Notes: generated by a model from the letters alone, not told the origin. A stretch of 64,000 nucleotides of DNA from JAWUWD01 sp034112085 (GCA_034112085.1 JAWUWD010000138.1:30854-94853), one strand, 5' to 3'. Shown: positions 8,284 to 17,347, counted from the first letter of the stretch. Numbers and translations: made by a program.

Positions 8284-10536
8284 TTAATGAATTTTAAGCT
8301 TTGCGAAGCTAAGTAATAGCGTTTTTTCTCCGAAGTTGTCGAAATTGACTTTTGCCTTTTTATTGGCACCATTGACATCTATGGTGATGACTTTACCGAA
8401 GCCAAACTTAGGATGCTCTACCTTCATCCCTTCTTCTAGATTGGATGTATCACTCGGTTCGAAGTTAGCGGAAGGAACATATGACGTTTTCGCATTGGAT
8501 CCTGATCTCTGTTGCTGCGCTTTGATGCCTTGTACCAGGTTTTTAGCATACTGACTACTAGGAGCAGTACTCATATTGTTGACCGTATGATGCTTACTAG
8601 ACGAATTTATAAAAGCAGCATCTATTTCATCAATAAATCGACTTGGCTCGTTATTTTGAATTCTTCCAAATTTGTACCGAGATAGCGCATGGCACAGAAT
8701 CACTTTCTTTTCAGCCCTAGTAATCGCTACATAAAATAGTCTTCGCTCTTCTTCCAAGTCAGTACGACTATTGAGCATCATTTGAGAAGGAAATAGATTC
8801 TCCTCCATTCCTGGCAGGTAAACGTATTTAAACTCCAATCCTTTTGCCATGTGAACAGTCATTAAAGTCACCTTGTCCTGGTCCTCGTCATCATCCTGAT
8901 CCACTCCGGTTAGTAAAGTAATCTCTTGAAGAAAATGCCCCAAGTCTTTATTCTCAACTTCGGGATTGTCTACATATTCCTTAATAGCATTGAGCAGCTC
9001 CTGTGCATTTTCATACCGATTCAGTCCTTCTATTGTTTTGTCCTCATAGAGTTCTTTGATCAATCCACTACCATTGGCTATGCTCTTAGCAGCTTCGTAG
9101 GCGTCTTTATTTTCAATATCTATTTTGAAGCGTTTGATCATTGCTACAAAATCTATAATAGCATTGGCCGTTCGACCTGATAGGAAGGAAGTTATATTAT
9201 TCAACACCTCCCATGTGGTGATATTGTTCTCATTGGCAGCAACGAGAATTTTGTCTACACTACTGGCACCAATCCCTCTCTTCGGTAAATTGATAATTCT
9301 TCTGAATGAAATTTCGTCTTGATGATTGACCGTAAACCTCAGGTATGCCAAAAGGTCCTTGATCTCTTTCCTTTGATAGAAAGAGAGACCTCCGATGATT
9401 TTGTATTTTATATTAGATCTCCTTAGCGCTTCTTCAAGCGCTCTCGACTGACTATTTGTTCTATACAAAATAGCAAAATCGGAGTTACGCAGTTGATTGT
9501 GCATCTTCTCTTCGAATATTGATGAAGCAACCAGTTTCCCTTCTTCGTTATCAGAACTAGCTTTAATGATTTCGATTAGTCCACCTTCCTCATTTTCAGT
9601 CCACACATCCTTTCGGAGCTGAGCTTGATTATTCCCTATGACTGAATTTGCTGCATTGACAATAGTCTTTGTTGAGCGATAGTTCTGCTCCAACTTGATC
9701 ACTTTCAAGTCATCATAGTCTTTCTCAAAATTGAGAATATTGGTGATGTCAGCACCACGGAAAGCATAAATACTCTGTGCATCATCGCCCACCACACAGA
9801 TGTTTTGCCTGACAGCTGCGAGCTTCTTGGTGATGAGATATTGAGATACGTTTGTATCCTGAAACTCATCCACCATTACATAGTGAAAGCGTTGCTGATA
9901 TTTATTGAGGATATCTACATGATCCTTGAATAGTACATTGGTGTTGAACAATAAATCATCAAAATCCATAGATCCCGCTTTGAAACATCGCTCGGCATAG
10001 GTCTTGTAAATTTCCCCCAACTTGGGTTTCATATTGCTCTCATCATCCGATCGATAGACAGGATTCCGATTATACTCTTGCCACGAAATCAATCGATTTT
10101 TTGCACCAGAAATTCGATTGAAAACCACATTGGGCTTATAGATCTTATCATCCAACTGCATCTCTTTGACGATCGTCTTGATCAGTGATTTAGAATCATC
10201 TGCATCCAAAATCGTGAAGTTGCTCGGGTAACCCAACTTATCAGCCTCAGATCTTAGAATCCTAGCAAATACAGAGTGAAAGGTTCCCATCCAAAGATTA
10301 CGGGCTTCTGCACCAACGACCTTCTCTACACGGTCACGCATTTCTTTGGCCGCCTTATTAGTGAAAGTCAATGATAGAATATTGTAAGGTTGTACCCCTT
10401 TTTCTATCAAATGTGCTATTCGATAAGTCAACACCCTTGTCTTTCCAGAACCGGCACCAGCGATAATCATTGTAGGTCCTTCTGTATTCGTAACGCCTTC
10501 TCTTTGTGGGGGGTTGAGCTGATCTAAGTAATCCAT
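8284..10536 (-). CDS. pcrA: UvrD/PcrA-type ATP-dependent DNA helicase
   Basis: 750 residues, superfamily 1A 3'-5' helicase used in repair and replication restart. Visible motifs in order: Q-motif region LNPPQREGV, Walker A AGAGSGKT, LTFTNKAAKEMRDRV (motif Ia), DEFQDTN (Walker B/motif II), VGDDAQSIYAFRGA (motif III), EQNYRST (motif IV), TVHMAKGLEFKYVYLPG (motif V) and EEERRLFYVAITRA (motif VI). The C-terminal about 60 residues (GMKVEHPKFGFGKVITI) form the Tudor-like RNA-polymerase-binding domain typical of PcrA/UvrD. It lies 32 bases upstream of the DUF4290 gene and may be in the same transcript. Choosing between the names uvrD and pcrA is convention. Confidence 0.95.
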   Translation of the reverse strand: MDYLDQLNPPQREGVTNTEGPTMIIAGAGSGKTRVLTYRIAHLIEKGVQPYNILSLTFTNKAAKEMRDRVEKVVGAEARNLWMGTFHSVFARILRSEADKLGYPSNFTILDADDSKSLIKTIVKEMQLDDKIYKPNVVFNRISGAKNRLISWQEYNRNPVYRSDDESNMKPKLGEIYKTYAERCFKAGSMDFDDLLFNTNVLFKDHVDILNKYQQRFHYVMVDEFQDTNVSQYLITKKLAAVRQNICVVGDDAQSIYAFRGADITNILNFEKDYDDLKVIKLEQNYRSTKTIVNAANSVIGNNQAQLRKDVWTENEEGGLIEIIKASSDNEEGKLVASSIFEEKMHNQLRNSDFAILYRTNSQSRALEEALRRSNIKYKIIGGLSFYQRKEIKDLLAYLRFTVNHQDEISFRRIINLPKRGIGASSVDKILVAANENNITTWEVLNNITSFLSGRTANAIIDFVAMIKRFKIDIENKDAYEAAKSIANGSGLIKELYEDKTIEGLNRYENAQELLNAIKEYVDNPEVENKDLGHFLQEITLLTGVDQDDDEDQDKVTLMTVHMAKGLEFKYVYLPGMEENLFPSQMMLNSRTDLEEERRLFYVAITRAEKKVILCHALSRYKFGRIQNNEPSRFIDEIDAAFINSSSKHHTVNNMSTAPSSQYAKNLVQGIKAQQQRSGSNAKTSYVPSANFEPSDTSNLEEGMKVEHPKFGFGKVITIDVNGANKKAKVNFDNFGEKTLLLSFAKLKIH

Positions 10537-10615
10537 AAAATCATTTTCTGTAAGCCGGCAAGTTACGAGAAGGGATGGACTTTATGAACTGGGAGGGGGG
10601 AAAGAAAATTGCTAA

Positions 10616-11029
10616 TTAACAATCAGCTCTAAAACTATACTGACTTGCTTTTTCGTAAAATTCTTGGAGAGTTATTGGCTTGACCAAATGCTCGTTCATT
10701 CCAGAATTCAAAATTTCATCCCGGTGTTCATCAGAAGGAAAATTGGTCAAAGCAAAAATGGGTACATCTTTGAAGTAAGGATCATCCAAATCACGTATCC
10801 ATCTAGTGGTGTCCAAGCCATCTTGCACGGGCATGTAAACATCCATCAACACTAGGTCATAACATTTTTTATTCAACTCTTCGATTGCTTCATTACCATT
10901 ACTAACAATAGTCATCGTGATTGGAGCTTTTGACAAAGTCGCGCGATTGATCTTCTGCGTGAGCATATCATCTTCTACCATTAATACTTTGAGTTCGCTA
11001 ATGTCGTCCATGAAATTGAATTGATCCAT
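10616..11029 (-). CDS. Single-domain response regulator (CheY-like receiver)
   Basis: About 137 residues, starting at the ATG at 11029; a TTG one codon upstream is less likely. It is a stand-alone receiver domain with the acidic pair in LMVEDDMLTQ, phospho-acceptor Asp in YDLVLMDVYMP, conserved Thr in ALTNFPSD and Lys in LVKPITLQEF. There is no output domain, so it should relay phosphate or act by protein contact, like the receivers found in hybrid-kinase networks of this phylum. No kinase gene is adjacent; the nearest sensor-like gene (4705-6219) lacks an ATPase. Confidence 0.92.
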   Translation of the reverse strand: MDQFNFMDDISELKVLMVEDDMLTQKINRATLSKAPITMTIVSNGNEAIEELNKKCYDLVLMDVYMPVQDGLDTTRWIRDLDDPYFKDVPIFALTNFPSDEHRDEILNSGMNEHLVKPITLQEFYEKASQYSFRADC

Positions 11030-11131
11030 CAATGATAGTAAGATAAGCTTTATTTTTCATATTATTTAGCTAAAAATTATTATATAAATTTAAATAAAAT
11101 GCATCGACATGATTTCCTCAAGTAGGAAGAT

Positions 11132-11139
11132 TAACTTTG
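11132..11139 (+). promoter_or_regulatory. Bacteroidota -7 element (TAACTTTG) abutting a start codon
   Basis: TAACTTTG fits TAnnTTTG and ends 4 bases before the ATG of the DUF3109 gene. If used, transcription would start at or within a few bases of the ATG. No TTG -33 element is seen at the right distance. Confidence 0.4.
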
Positions 11140-11143
11140 CAGT

Positions 11144-11725
11144 ATGCTTGAAGTAAATAATCAATTGGTCTCTTTAGACGTTAAGGAAAAACTCTTTGTG
11201 TGCAATCTGGAAAAATGTAAAGGAGCATGCTGTGTAGAGGGTGATTTAGGTGCGCCATTAGAAGATCACGAACTCCCTATCCTAGACGAAATTTACCCTA
11301 AAATCAAACCTTATTTAATGGAAGCGGGTATCAAGGCCATCGAAGAACAAGGGACTTCTATTGTGGATGAGGATGAAGAATTCTCTACGCCTACCATTAA
11401 CGGAGCCGAATGTGCCTATGTATTTTACGATGAAAATAAAATGCTAAAGTGCGGTATCGAGCAAGCGTATATCGATGGGGTAATTGATTATAAAAAACCT
11501 ATTTCTTGTCATCTTTACCCTATACGTATTACTAAGTATAAAAGCTTTGAGGCGATCAATTACGACAAGTGGGATATCTGTAGTGACGCATGTATTTTAG
11601 GTGCAGAATTAAATATACCGGTTTACAAATTTCTCAAAGAGCCACTTATTCGAAAATATGGCGAGGCCTGGTTTGATGAATTAGTAAAAGTGATTGAAGA
11701 CAGTGACAAGAAGAAATTAACTTAA
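11144..11725 (+). CDS. DUF3109 family Cys-rich protein
   Basis: 193 residues. The N-terminus LVSLDVKEKLFVCNLEKCKG with ACC next, then CGIEQAYIDG, KPISCHLYPIR and WDICSDAC, is the DUF3109 pattern, a relative of the YkgJ/UPF0153 zinc- or iron-sulfur-binding CxxxCxxCC family. At least seven Cys are placed to bind a metal or cluster, so a cofactor is likely. Cytoplasmic (no signal). Its biochemical role is not established to my knowledge. It stands alone between a minus-strand receiver gene and minus-strand rlmB, with its own putative promoter element immediately upstream. Confidence 0.88.
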   Translation: MLEVNNQLVSLDVKEKLFVCNLEKCKGACCVEGDLGAPLEDHELPILDEIYPKIKPYLMEAGIKAIEEQGTSIVDEDEEFSTPTINGAECAYVFYDENKMLKCGIEQAYIDGVIDYKKPISCHLYPIRITKYKSFEAINYDKWDICSDACILGAELNIPVYKFLKEPLIRKYGEAWFDELVKVIEDSDKKKLT

Positions 11726-11778
11726 GCGCGATGAAAGTCAGAACTCTAGTTGACTTCTTGGACTATTTTAGAATTTTT

Positions 11779-11814
11779 GGGAAAAAAGAAACCGAATTTT
11801 TACAAAGTTCGGTT
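11779..11814 (-). terminator. Rho-independent terminator of rlmB
   Basis: On the minus strand AACCGAA and TTCGGTT form a 7-bp stem with an 11-base loop at 11790-11814, followed by TCTTTTTTC. It lies about 65 bases after the rlmB stop. Confidence 0.55.
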
Positions 11815-11878
11815 AGTTTAAGTAGGTAGCTTGATTTACTTTCTACTAGTTAGTGGCAGTAACTTGTTCGAAGGCTTA

Positions 11879-12631
11879 TTATTTCACCATAGATCGTTGT
11901 CTGATCACCTCGTAAATTGTCACACCTGCGGATACCGAGACATTCAATGAACCAATCTGTCCAGTCATTGGAATAGCCACTTTGGCATCAACCATTTTTA
12001 GGTATTCTGGTGATACACCGTCTTGTTCTGATCCCATGAGGATAGCTGTTGGTTTTGAAAAGTCAGCACTATAAAGCACATCTTCTGTCTTCTCCGTACA
12101 AGCCACTACTTGAATACCACTTTCCTGTAAAAACGTAATAGACTTTTTAAGATTGTCCTCTCTGCAAACAGGAATGTAATTTAATGCTCCAGCAGAAGTT
12201 TTCATGGCATCACTATTGATCGCGGCACTTCCAAGAGTTGGAATCACAATACCATGAACGCCAGCACATTCTGCTGATCTGGCAATTGCCCCAAAATTTC
12301 TCACATCAGTGATGCGGTCAAGTATAAGTAATAAAGGCACTTCGCCTTTTTCATAGGTTCCCGCTACGATGTTTTCTAGAGTTGCATAATGCACAGCTGA
12401 AATAAACCCCACAACTCCCTGATGATTTTTGCGAGTAACTCGGTTGAGTGTCTCTACAGGTACTTTTGAGTAATGAACAGCCTTCTCTTTACATATCTCT
12501 AATAACTCTTTACTCAGATCACTCTGCAAATTCCTTTGAATCAAAAGCTTGTCTAGAGTTTTCCCTGCTTGAATACTTTCGATCACGGCTCTCGTGCCGA
12601 AAATCATGTCCTTACTCTCTTTCGAATTCAT
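11879..12631 (-). CDS. rlmB: 23S rRNA (guanosine-2251-2'-O)-methyltransferase
   Basis: SPOUT-family 2'-O-methyltransferase of about 250 residues. An N-terminal substrate-binding domain (IFGTRAVIESIQAGKTLDKL) precedes the catalytic knot, shown by LDRITDVRNFGAIARSAE, MKTSAGALNYIPV, LMGSEQDGVSPE and IPMTGQIGSLNVSVSAGV. It modifies G2251 in the ribosomal P-loop (E. coli numbering). I choose the ATG at 12631 rather than the GTG at 12655 because a well-formed promoter -7 element (TATCTTTG, 12655-12662) overlaps that GTG and would place the transcription start inside the longer version. Divergent from the methyltransferase gene at 12829. Confidence 0.95.
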   Translation of the reverse strand: MNSKESKDMIFGTRAVIESIQAGKTLDKLLIQRNLQSDLSKELLEICKEKAVHYSKVPVETLNRVTRKNHQGVVGFISAVHYATLENIVAGTYEKGEVPLLLILDRITDVRNFGAIARSAECAGVHGIVIPTLGSAAINSDAMKTSAGALNYIPVCREDNLKKSITFLQESGIQVVACTEKTEDVLYSADFSKPTAILMGSEQDGVSPEYLKMVDAKVAIPMTGQIGSLNVSVSAGVTIYEVIRQRSMVK

Positions 12632-12654
12632 AGAAATTACATTTGTCTGAATCA

Positions 12655-12685
12655 CAAAGATACCACCTCTTTATTAAGCCATCAA
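12655..12685 (-). promoter_or_regulatory. Promoter of rlmB: TTG-N20-TATCTTTG
   Basis: On the minus strand TTG (12685-12683) is followed after 20 bases by TATCTTTG (12662-12655), matching the Bacteroidota consensus TTG-N17-23-TAnnTTTG. The predicted start near 12648 leaves a short leader before the ATG at 12631. Confidence 0.7.
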
Positions 12686-12803
12686 CTTTGTCAGTGTTAT
12701 ATGTTAAAGTATCCTATCAAATTATTTTCTAAACAACTCTGACAAAATTTGCGAGTATTTGGTAATTTTTAATGATGCACAAGCTTATTATATACAATTG
12801 CGT

Positions 12804-12811
12804 TATTTTTG
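12804..12811 (+). promoter_or_regulatory. -7 element (TATTTTTG) for the SAM methyltransferase gene
   Basis: TATTTTTG fits TAnnTTTG and lies 17 bases before the ATG at 12829. No good -33 TTG at the usual distance. Confidence 0.4.
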
Positions 12812-12828
12812 GCGCAAATCTGATTCAA

Positions 12829-13602
12829 ATGAGTGTATATACGACAGAAATAGCTTCTGATAAAATAGCTTCTGACAATCCAATTCATCAACGATTGTTA
12901 AAAGCGTATTATTTAGCACAGCCGTACATCAATGGCAATGTCCTAGAGATAGGCTGTGGAGAAGGTAGAGGTCTGGACTTATTAGCTCCAAAAAGTGATG
13001 AGTATACTGCTCTGGACAAAATACAGGAGATCATTGATCAGCTACAAGTAAGCTATCCAAAGATTAAGTTTATTCAGGGGAACATCCCCCCAATGAGCAT
13101 GCTGAAAAGTGATACTTACGATGTGGTAATCAGCTTTCAAGTCATCGAACATATACAGGATGACAAAGGCTATTTGAAAGAAATCCACAGAGTACTTAAA
13201 CCTGGAGGAAAAGCAATTATCACTACTCCGAACATCAAGAAAACGCTCTCCAGAAATCCTTGGCATATCCGAGAATATACCGCAGAACAACTAACCAATC
13301 TCGCGAAAAGCATTTTCCCTACAGTAACCATGAAAGGTGTCGCTGGAAATGAAAAAGTGATGGAGTACCATGAGATGAATAGAAAGTCTGTCAATAAGAT
13401 TATGCGCTTCGACATACTCAATCTTCAGTATAATCTTCCTGCTTGGATGCTCAAAGCGCCTTATGACCTACTGAACAGAAGGAACCGTAATAAGCTTCAG
13501 GATGGAGATAACACACTTGTGCAGGAAATTCATCATGATGACTACCTATTGCATGACCATGGAGACGAGAGTTTAGATTTGTTTTGTGTGATGGAGAAGT
13601 AA
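12829..13602 (+). CDS. Class I SAM-dependent methyltransferase
   Basis: About 257 residues. The SAM-binding motif I is NVLEIGCGEGRGLDLLAP, followed by YTALDKIQEII (acidic end of strand 2), VVISFQVIEHIQDDKGYLKE (motif post-II) and RVLKPGGKAIITTPN (motif III), a Methyltransf_11 layout. The frame could start at 12772, but the ATG at 12829 places the SAM domain at the usual distance from the N-terminus and follows a promoter-like TATTTTTG. The substrate is unknown; the C-terminal third (ILNLQYNLPAWMLKAPYDLL) is not diagnostic. Divergent from rlmB. Confidence 0.88.
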   Translation: MSVYTTEIASDKIASDNPIHQRLLKAYYLAQPYINGNVLEIGCGEGRGLDLLAPKSDEYTALDKIQEIIDQLQVSYPKIKFIQGNIPPMSMLKSDTYDVVISFQVIEHIQDDKGYLKEIHRVLKPGGKAIITTPNIKKTLSRNPWHIREYTAEQLTNLAKSIFPTVTMKGVAGNEKVMEYHEMNRKSVNKIMRFDILNLQYNLPAWMLKAPYDLLNRRNRNKLQDGDNTLVQEIHHDDYLLHDHGDESLDLFCVMEK

Positions 13603-13603
13603 T

Positions 13604-13683
13604 ATGTCATTGCGAGGCACGAAGCAATCTTAACATACTAATTTTCAAATTAAACAGATCACTTCGCACCTTGTGATCACAAG
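13604..13683. repeat. Intergenic repeat-like element with perfect palindrome
   Basis: Begins with GTCATTGCGAGGCACGAAGC, a sequence I recall as a recurrent intergenic element in Bacteroidota genomes. It contains the perfect palindrome CTTGTGATCACAAG at 13670-13683. Copy number cannot be judged from one window. Confidence 0.4.
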
Positions 13684-13718
13684 ATTATTTTGGTGAGTTG
13701 TATTTAAGATATGTAATT

Positions 13719-14288
13719 CTAAAAGAATGACTTCAAAGTGGTTGGAGTCACACACCAATCCAACTTCACATCTGTGACTTCACTATATATTGACTCTTCT
13801 AAAAGTGGCAATAAAGACAACCCTATCCTTTTCGCGTTGGATCTGCATTGAGACAGAAAACGATCATAATATCCTTTGCCGTAACCAATACGATTACCTT
13901 GAAAGTCAGCTATCACAAGTGGAATTAGTATCAAATCAATCAGATCAGGTCTAACCTGTTCTCCAGAGCTAGGCTCGGGTATCCCCCACTTATCAAGAGC
14001 TAATTGCTTTTTGCCCTGATAGATATAATGCTCCAAATTATCTCCGATCACTTTAGGGATAACCAATTTGGTTTGAGGAAAGTCACGCTTGATACGATCA
14101 ATAATCTGCCAAGTATCTACCTCTTTGAACTTCTCAATTGGGAGGAAAATATGTAGATATTTCACATCGGATAAATCAATTGACTTAAAGAGCATATCAA
14201 CAAGTTGTTGATTAAGTTGCTTGTGCTCCTCACTGCTCATCGCTAAGCGTTGTTCTAGATGCTTTTTACGAAGGGCTGATTTATTCAT
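13719..14288 (-). CDS. 5-formyltetrahydrofolate cyclo-ligase
   Basis: 189 residues, the normal length. It converts 5-formyl-THF to 5,10-methenyl-THF using ATP, in cytoplasmic one-carbon metabolism. The diagnostic motif GNRIGYGKGYYDRFL lies at about residues 130-145. An N-terminal basic helix (SALRKKHLEQRLAM) and IDLILIPLVIADFQG also fit. The gene is flanked on both sides by repeat-like intergenic elements, and a near-consensus TATATTTA (minus strand, 14304-14297) could be its -7 element. Convergent with the methyltransferase gene. Confidence 0.94.
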   Translation of the reverse strand: MNKSALRKKHLEQRLAMSSEEHKQLNQQLVDMLFKSIDLSDVKYLHIFLPIEKFKEVDTWQIIDRIKRDFPQTKLVIPKVIGDNLEHYIYQGKKQLALDKWGIPEPSSGEQVRPDLIDLILIPLVIADFQGNRIGYGKGYYDRFLSQCRSNAKRIGLSLLPLLEESIYSEVTDVKLDWCVTPTTLKSFF

Positions 14289-14303
14289 GATGATCTTAAA
14301 TAT

Positions 14304-14383
14304 AACCTCATTCCTGATGGAGCGCAGTGGAATTCAGGAATCTTTTTGATATTATATATTCCTGCCTTCGCAGGAATGAGGTT
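14304..14383. repeat. Compound inverted repeat (REP-like hairpin element)
   Basis: The outer arms AACCTCATTCCTG (14304-14316) and CAGGAATGAGGTT (14371-14383) are perfectly complementary. Two inner hairpins exist: ATTCCTGA/TCAGGAAT (14310-14317 with 14334-14341) and ATTCCTGC-CTTC-GCAGGAAT (14358-14377). The nested design suggests a mobile or dispersed palindromic repeat. Confidence 0.6.
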
Positions 14384-14464
14384 AGAATTGAAATCACATC
14401 TATTATAGGGCAAGTTTAAATCTTCTGAAGCTAAACGAAACCAGTATTCAGGGAAAGAGGATTA

Positions 14465-16024
14465 CTACTCCTCTATCAGAACATTCATGCGATAATCGAA
14501 AGCATCAAAATTATCTAGCAAGTCCTGAATCAATGCTGGATTCTCAGGATAGAAATTGAGGAAGTTACTCGTCCTCTCTTGTAAATTACCTTTCGGGAAC
14601 AAAACTGATTTCACTGAAATGTATTGATCTATCTTATCTGTATGGTTACGCTTCTCTGCGCGATACATTTTCTTTTGAGCTTTATCCAAGAGCTTCTCTG
14701 TCTTAGCCTGTAAGGCTTCCAAATGTTGAACCAAACTAGGGTCGATATTTTTCGCTTTTGATTGTGCACTCGTATAAGTTGATGCAATAGTCTCCAACTC
14801 ATCTACTAAAGAAAGTTCCTTGGTCGTTTGATTAGATACAATTCGCTCTTCCACTTTATGATCAGGCAAAAACAATTCTTGCAACGATCTATCCGACTTC
14901 TCATATTTACGATGAGAAACCTTATCGATAATCAGCGCAAAATTTCTTGGCATCAGAATAGGGAATGCCTCCCCAAAATGTGCGAAATTAGATTTTAGTT
15001 GCAGCCAATATATTGCTTCCGATGGTCCTCCTACATAAGCAAGATTTGGCAGAATCATCTCTTGGTAGAGAGGTCTTAAAATCACATTAGGACTGAATCG
15101 CTCAGGAGTATCTTTGATCATTGACTTGATCTCATCAGTTGAGAAACTTAAATCAGTATCAACAACAATATATCGATCTCCTTCCTTTTCTAATCTTCCA
15201 CGAACATTCCCTTCTAGGTAGAAGAAGTTGATTTCTCTAGCATGAACTTGTGTCTTATACCCCAGCTCTTGCAGCTTAGCAGTATCCTCAGCGACTAGCT
15301 TCTCAGCACTGTGTGTAAACAAATCGTCTTCGATCACTGGAGTAAATTCTGCTTTCAAAGCGCGGTCATCAGCATCGATGACAACCAGGCCTTCATTTCC
15401 GAACAGCTCATTCACATAATACCGAGCTGCCTCCGCCAATGTATTGTGAGACAAATAGGCCTTTTCGAACAATGGATATTCTCCTGGCAGCTGCTTGAGT
15501 AAAGCATCAATCGATGATGGATCAAAATGACCAACCGCTCCAGTTTGATCAGTATCCCAAGTATATTTCTTATCACCAAGATTGAAGTAACTGATCTCCT
15601 CAAAATCATGGTCTTCAGAAGCCATCCAGTAAACAGGCACGAAGTTGTGCTGCGGAAATTTTGCCTTTAACTGCTTACAGGCATTGATGACAGTGACTAT
15701 TTTGTATATAAAATATAACGGGCCAGTGAATATATTGAGTTGATGCCCGGTGGTGATAGTGTAGCTATTATTCTCTTTAAGTAAATCTATATTTCGGCTT
15801 ACCGCTCCACTAATTTCGAAAGATTTATATTGTTTAGACAGAACTTCGACCAGCGTATCTCGCTTTTCTTGACTAAATGATTTCTGTTCTATTTGACTCT
15901 CAAACTGATCAATATGTGGTAGATTTTCATAGAAAGGCTTAAGTGATTCATTGCCTTTGATATAGTCTAAAAACATACCGGAGAAACAATGAGCTTCATC
16001 CAATTCAATCTTTTCTAATCGCAT
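14465..16024 (-). CDS. bshC: Bacillithiol biosynthesis cysteine-adding enzyme
   Basis: 519 residues, close to the roughly 540 of characterised BshC. It adds Cys to GlcN-malate to finish bacillithiol, the low-molecular-weight thiol of Bacillota and many Bacteroidota. Family landmarks include the early SGMFLDYIKGNESLKPFY, TITTGHQLNIFTGPLYFIYK, VPVYWMASEDHDFEEI, YVGGPSEAIYWLQLKS and a late coiled coil rich in Lys and Glu. Its stop-start distance to rimO upstream is 12 bases, so they probably share a transcript. bshA and bshB are not in this window. Confidence 0.95.
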   Translation of the reverse strand: MRLEKIELDEAHCFSGMFLDYIKGNESLKPFYENLPHIDQFESQIEQKSFSQEKRDTLVEVLSKQYKSFEISGAVSRNIDLLKENNSYTITTGHQLNIFTGPLYFIYKIVTVINACKQLKAKFPQHNFVPVYWMASEDHDFEEISYFNLGDKKYTWDTDQTGAVGHFDPSSIDALLKQLPGEYPLFEKAYLSHNTLAEAARYYVNELFGNEGLVVIDADDRALKAEFTPVIEDDLFTHSAEKLVAEDTAKLQELGYKTQVHAREINFFYLEGNVRGRLEKEGDRYIVVDTDLSFSTDEIKSMIKDTPERFSPNVILRPLYQEMILPNLAYVGGPSEAIYWLQLKSNFAHFGEAFPILMPRNFALIIDKVSHRKYEKSDRSLQELFLPDHKVEERIVSNQTTKELSLVDELETIASTYTSAQSKAKNIDPSLVQHLEALQAKTEKLLDKAQKKMYRAEKRNHTDKIDQYISVKSVLFPKGNLQERTSNFLNFYPENPALIQDLLDNFDAFDYRMNVLIEE

Positions 16025-16036
16025 ATAAAGTGTTCG

Positions 16037-17347
16037 TTACTCAGGTGTACCATACAGATCAAATTCCGTGGCACTATCTATTTTTACATTGACGAAGTCT
16101 CCCAATCTCAAATAGTTGTCAGAAGCATCGATGATCACCTCATTGTCCACATCTGGAGAATCAAACTCTGTCCTTCCAATAAATGTTCCAGACTCTTTTC
16201 GGTCGATCAATACCCTGTAGGTCTTACCTATTTTTTCTTGATTGATTTCGTAGGAAATATTTTCCTGTAGTTCCATTACGGCATTGGCGCGTTGTTGTTT
16301 CACTTCAGCCGGAACATCATCTTCGAAACTATGTGAATGGGTATCTTCCTCATGCGAGTAAGTGAAGATCCCTAATCTTTCAAATCTCGATTCTTCCACA
16401 AATTTGAGCAGTTCTTGGAAATCCTCTTCAGTCTCTCCTGGATGACCTGCAATCAATGTAGTACGAATCGCAATGCCTGGCACTTTCGCACGGATATCTG
16501 CCAATAACTTCTCTGTTTTCTGTCGAGTAGTCCCTCTCCTCATTTTCGAAAGCATATTATCAGCTCCGTGTTGTAAAGGAATATCTAGGTAGTTACAAAT
16601 GTTATCTCGCTCTGCCATCACATCCAAAACATCCATAGGAAAGCCAGTCGGATAAGCGTAATGTAACCTGATCCACTCAATACCCTCTACATCAGATAGG
16701 TTTCTGAGCAACTCAGACAGATTTCTCTTTTTATAAATATCTAACCCGTAATATGTCAGATCCTGTGCAATCAGCAACAGTTCTTTTGTACCATTCTTCG
16801 CCAAATTTTTAGCTTCTAACACTAGCTCTTCTATTGGTCTAGAAACATGCTTTCCTCTCATGAGTGGAATCGCACAAAAAGAACATGGTCTGTCACATCC
16901 TTCAGCTATTTTCATATAAGCATAATGACTTGATGTAGTCGTGATTCTCTCCCCAACTAACTCATGCTTATAATCTGCTTTAAACTTCTTCAACAAGGCA
17001 GGCAATTCTCTCGTGCCGAAAAATGCATCAACCTGAGGTATCTGTTCTTCCAAATCATCTTTGTACCGTTGAGAAAGACAGCCTGTCACGTATAACTTAT
17101 CAATTTCACCCTCTTCTTTGGCATCTGCATAGCGAAGTATGGTATCTATTGATTCTTGCTTGGCATTATCAATAAACCCACAAGTATTGACCACAATGAT
17201 ATTAGCATCGTCCTTCTTAGATTCATGCGAAACATTCACCTTATTACCCTTCAGCTGAGTCAATAATACTTCAGAATCAACCAAGTTCTTTGAACAACCT
17301 AGCGTCACAATGTTTACCTTATCTTTTTTCAGTCCCTTCGTCTTCAC
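16037..17347 (-). CDS. rimO: Ribosomal protein S12 methylthiotransferase
   Basis: 436 residues. A radical-SAM enzyme that methylthiolates an Asp of ribosomal protein S12. The N-terminal UPF0004 domain carries its three cluster Cys (TLGCSKNLVDSE, VNTCGFIDNAKQES, VTGCLSQRY). The radical-SAM motif is CDRPCSFCAIPLMRGKHVSR, and a C-terminal TRAM domain ends near residue 430. The longest frame starts with GTG (17347) because no in-frame ATG precedes the N-terminal domain. A -7 element TACTTTTG lies 24 bases upstream. It probably heads a rimO-bshC transcript. Confidence 0.96.
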   Translation of the reverse strand: MKTKGLKKDKVNIVTLGCSKNLVDSEVLLTQLKGNKVNVSHESKKDDANIIVVNTCGFIDNAKQESIDTILRYADAKEEGEIDKLYVTGCLSQRYKDDLEEQIPQVDAFFGTRELPALLKKFKADYKHELVGERITTTSSHYAYMKIAEGCDRPCSFCAIPLMRGKHVSRPIEELVLEAKNLAKNGTKELLLIAQDLTYYGLDIYKKRNLSELLRNLSDVEGIEWIRLHYAYPTGFPMDVLDVMAERDNICNYLDIPLQHGADNMLSKMRRGTTRQKTEKLLADIRAKVPGIAIRTTLIAGHPGETEEDFQELLKFVEESRFERLGIFTYSHEEDTHSHSFEDDVPAEVKQQRANAVMELQENISYEINQEKIGKTYRVLIDRKESGTFIGRTEFDSPDVDNEVIIDASDNYLRLGDFVNVKIDSATEFDLYGTPE

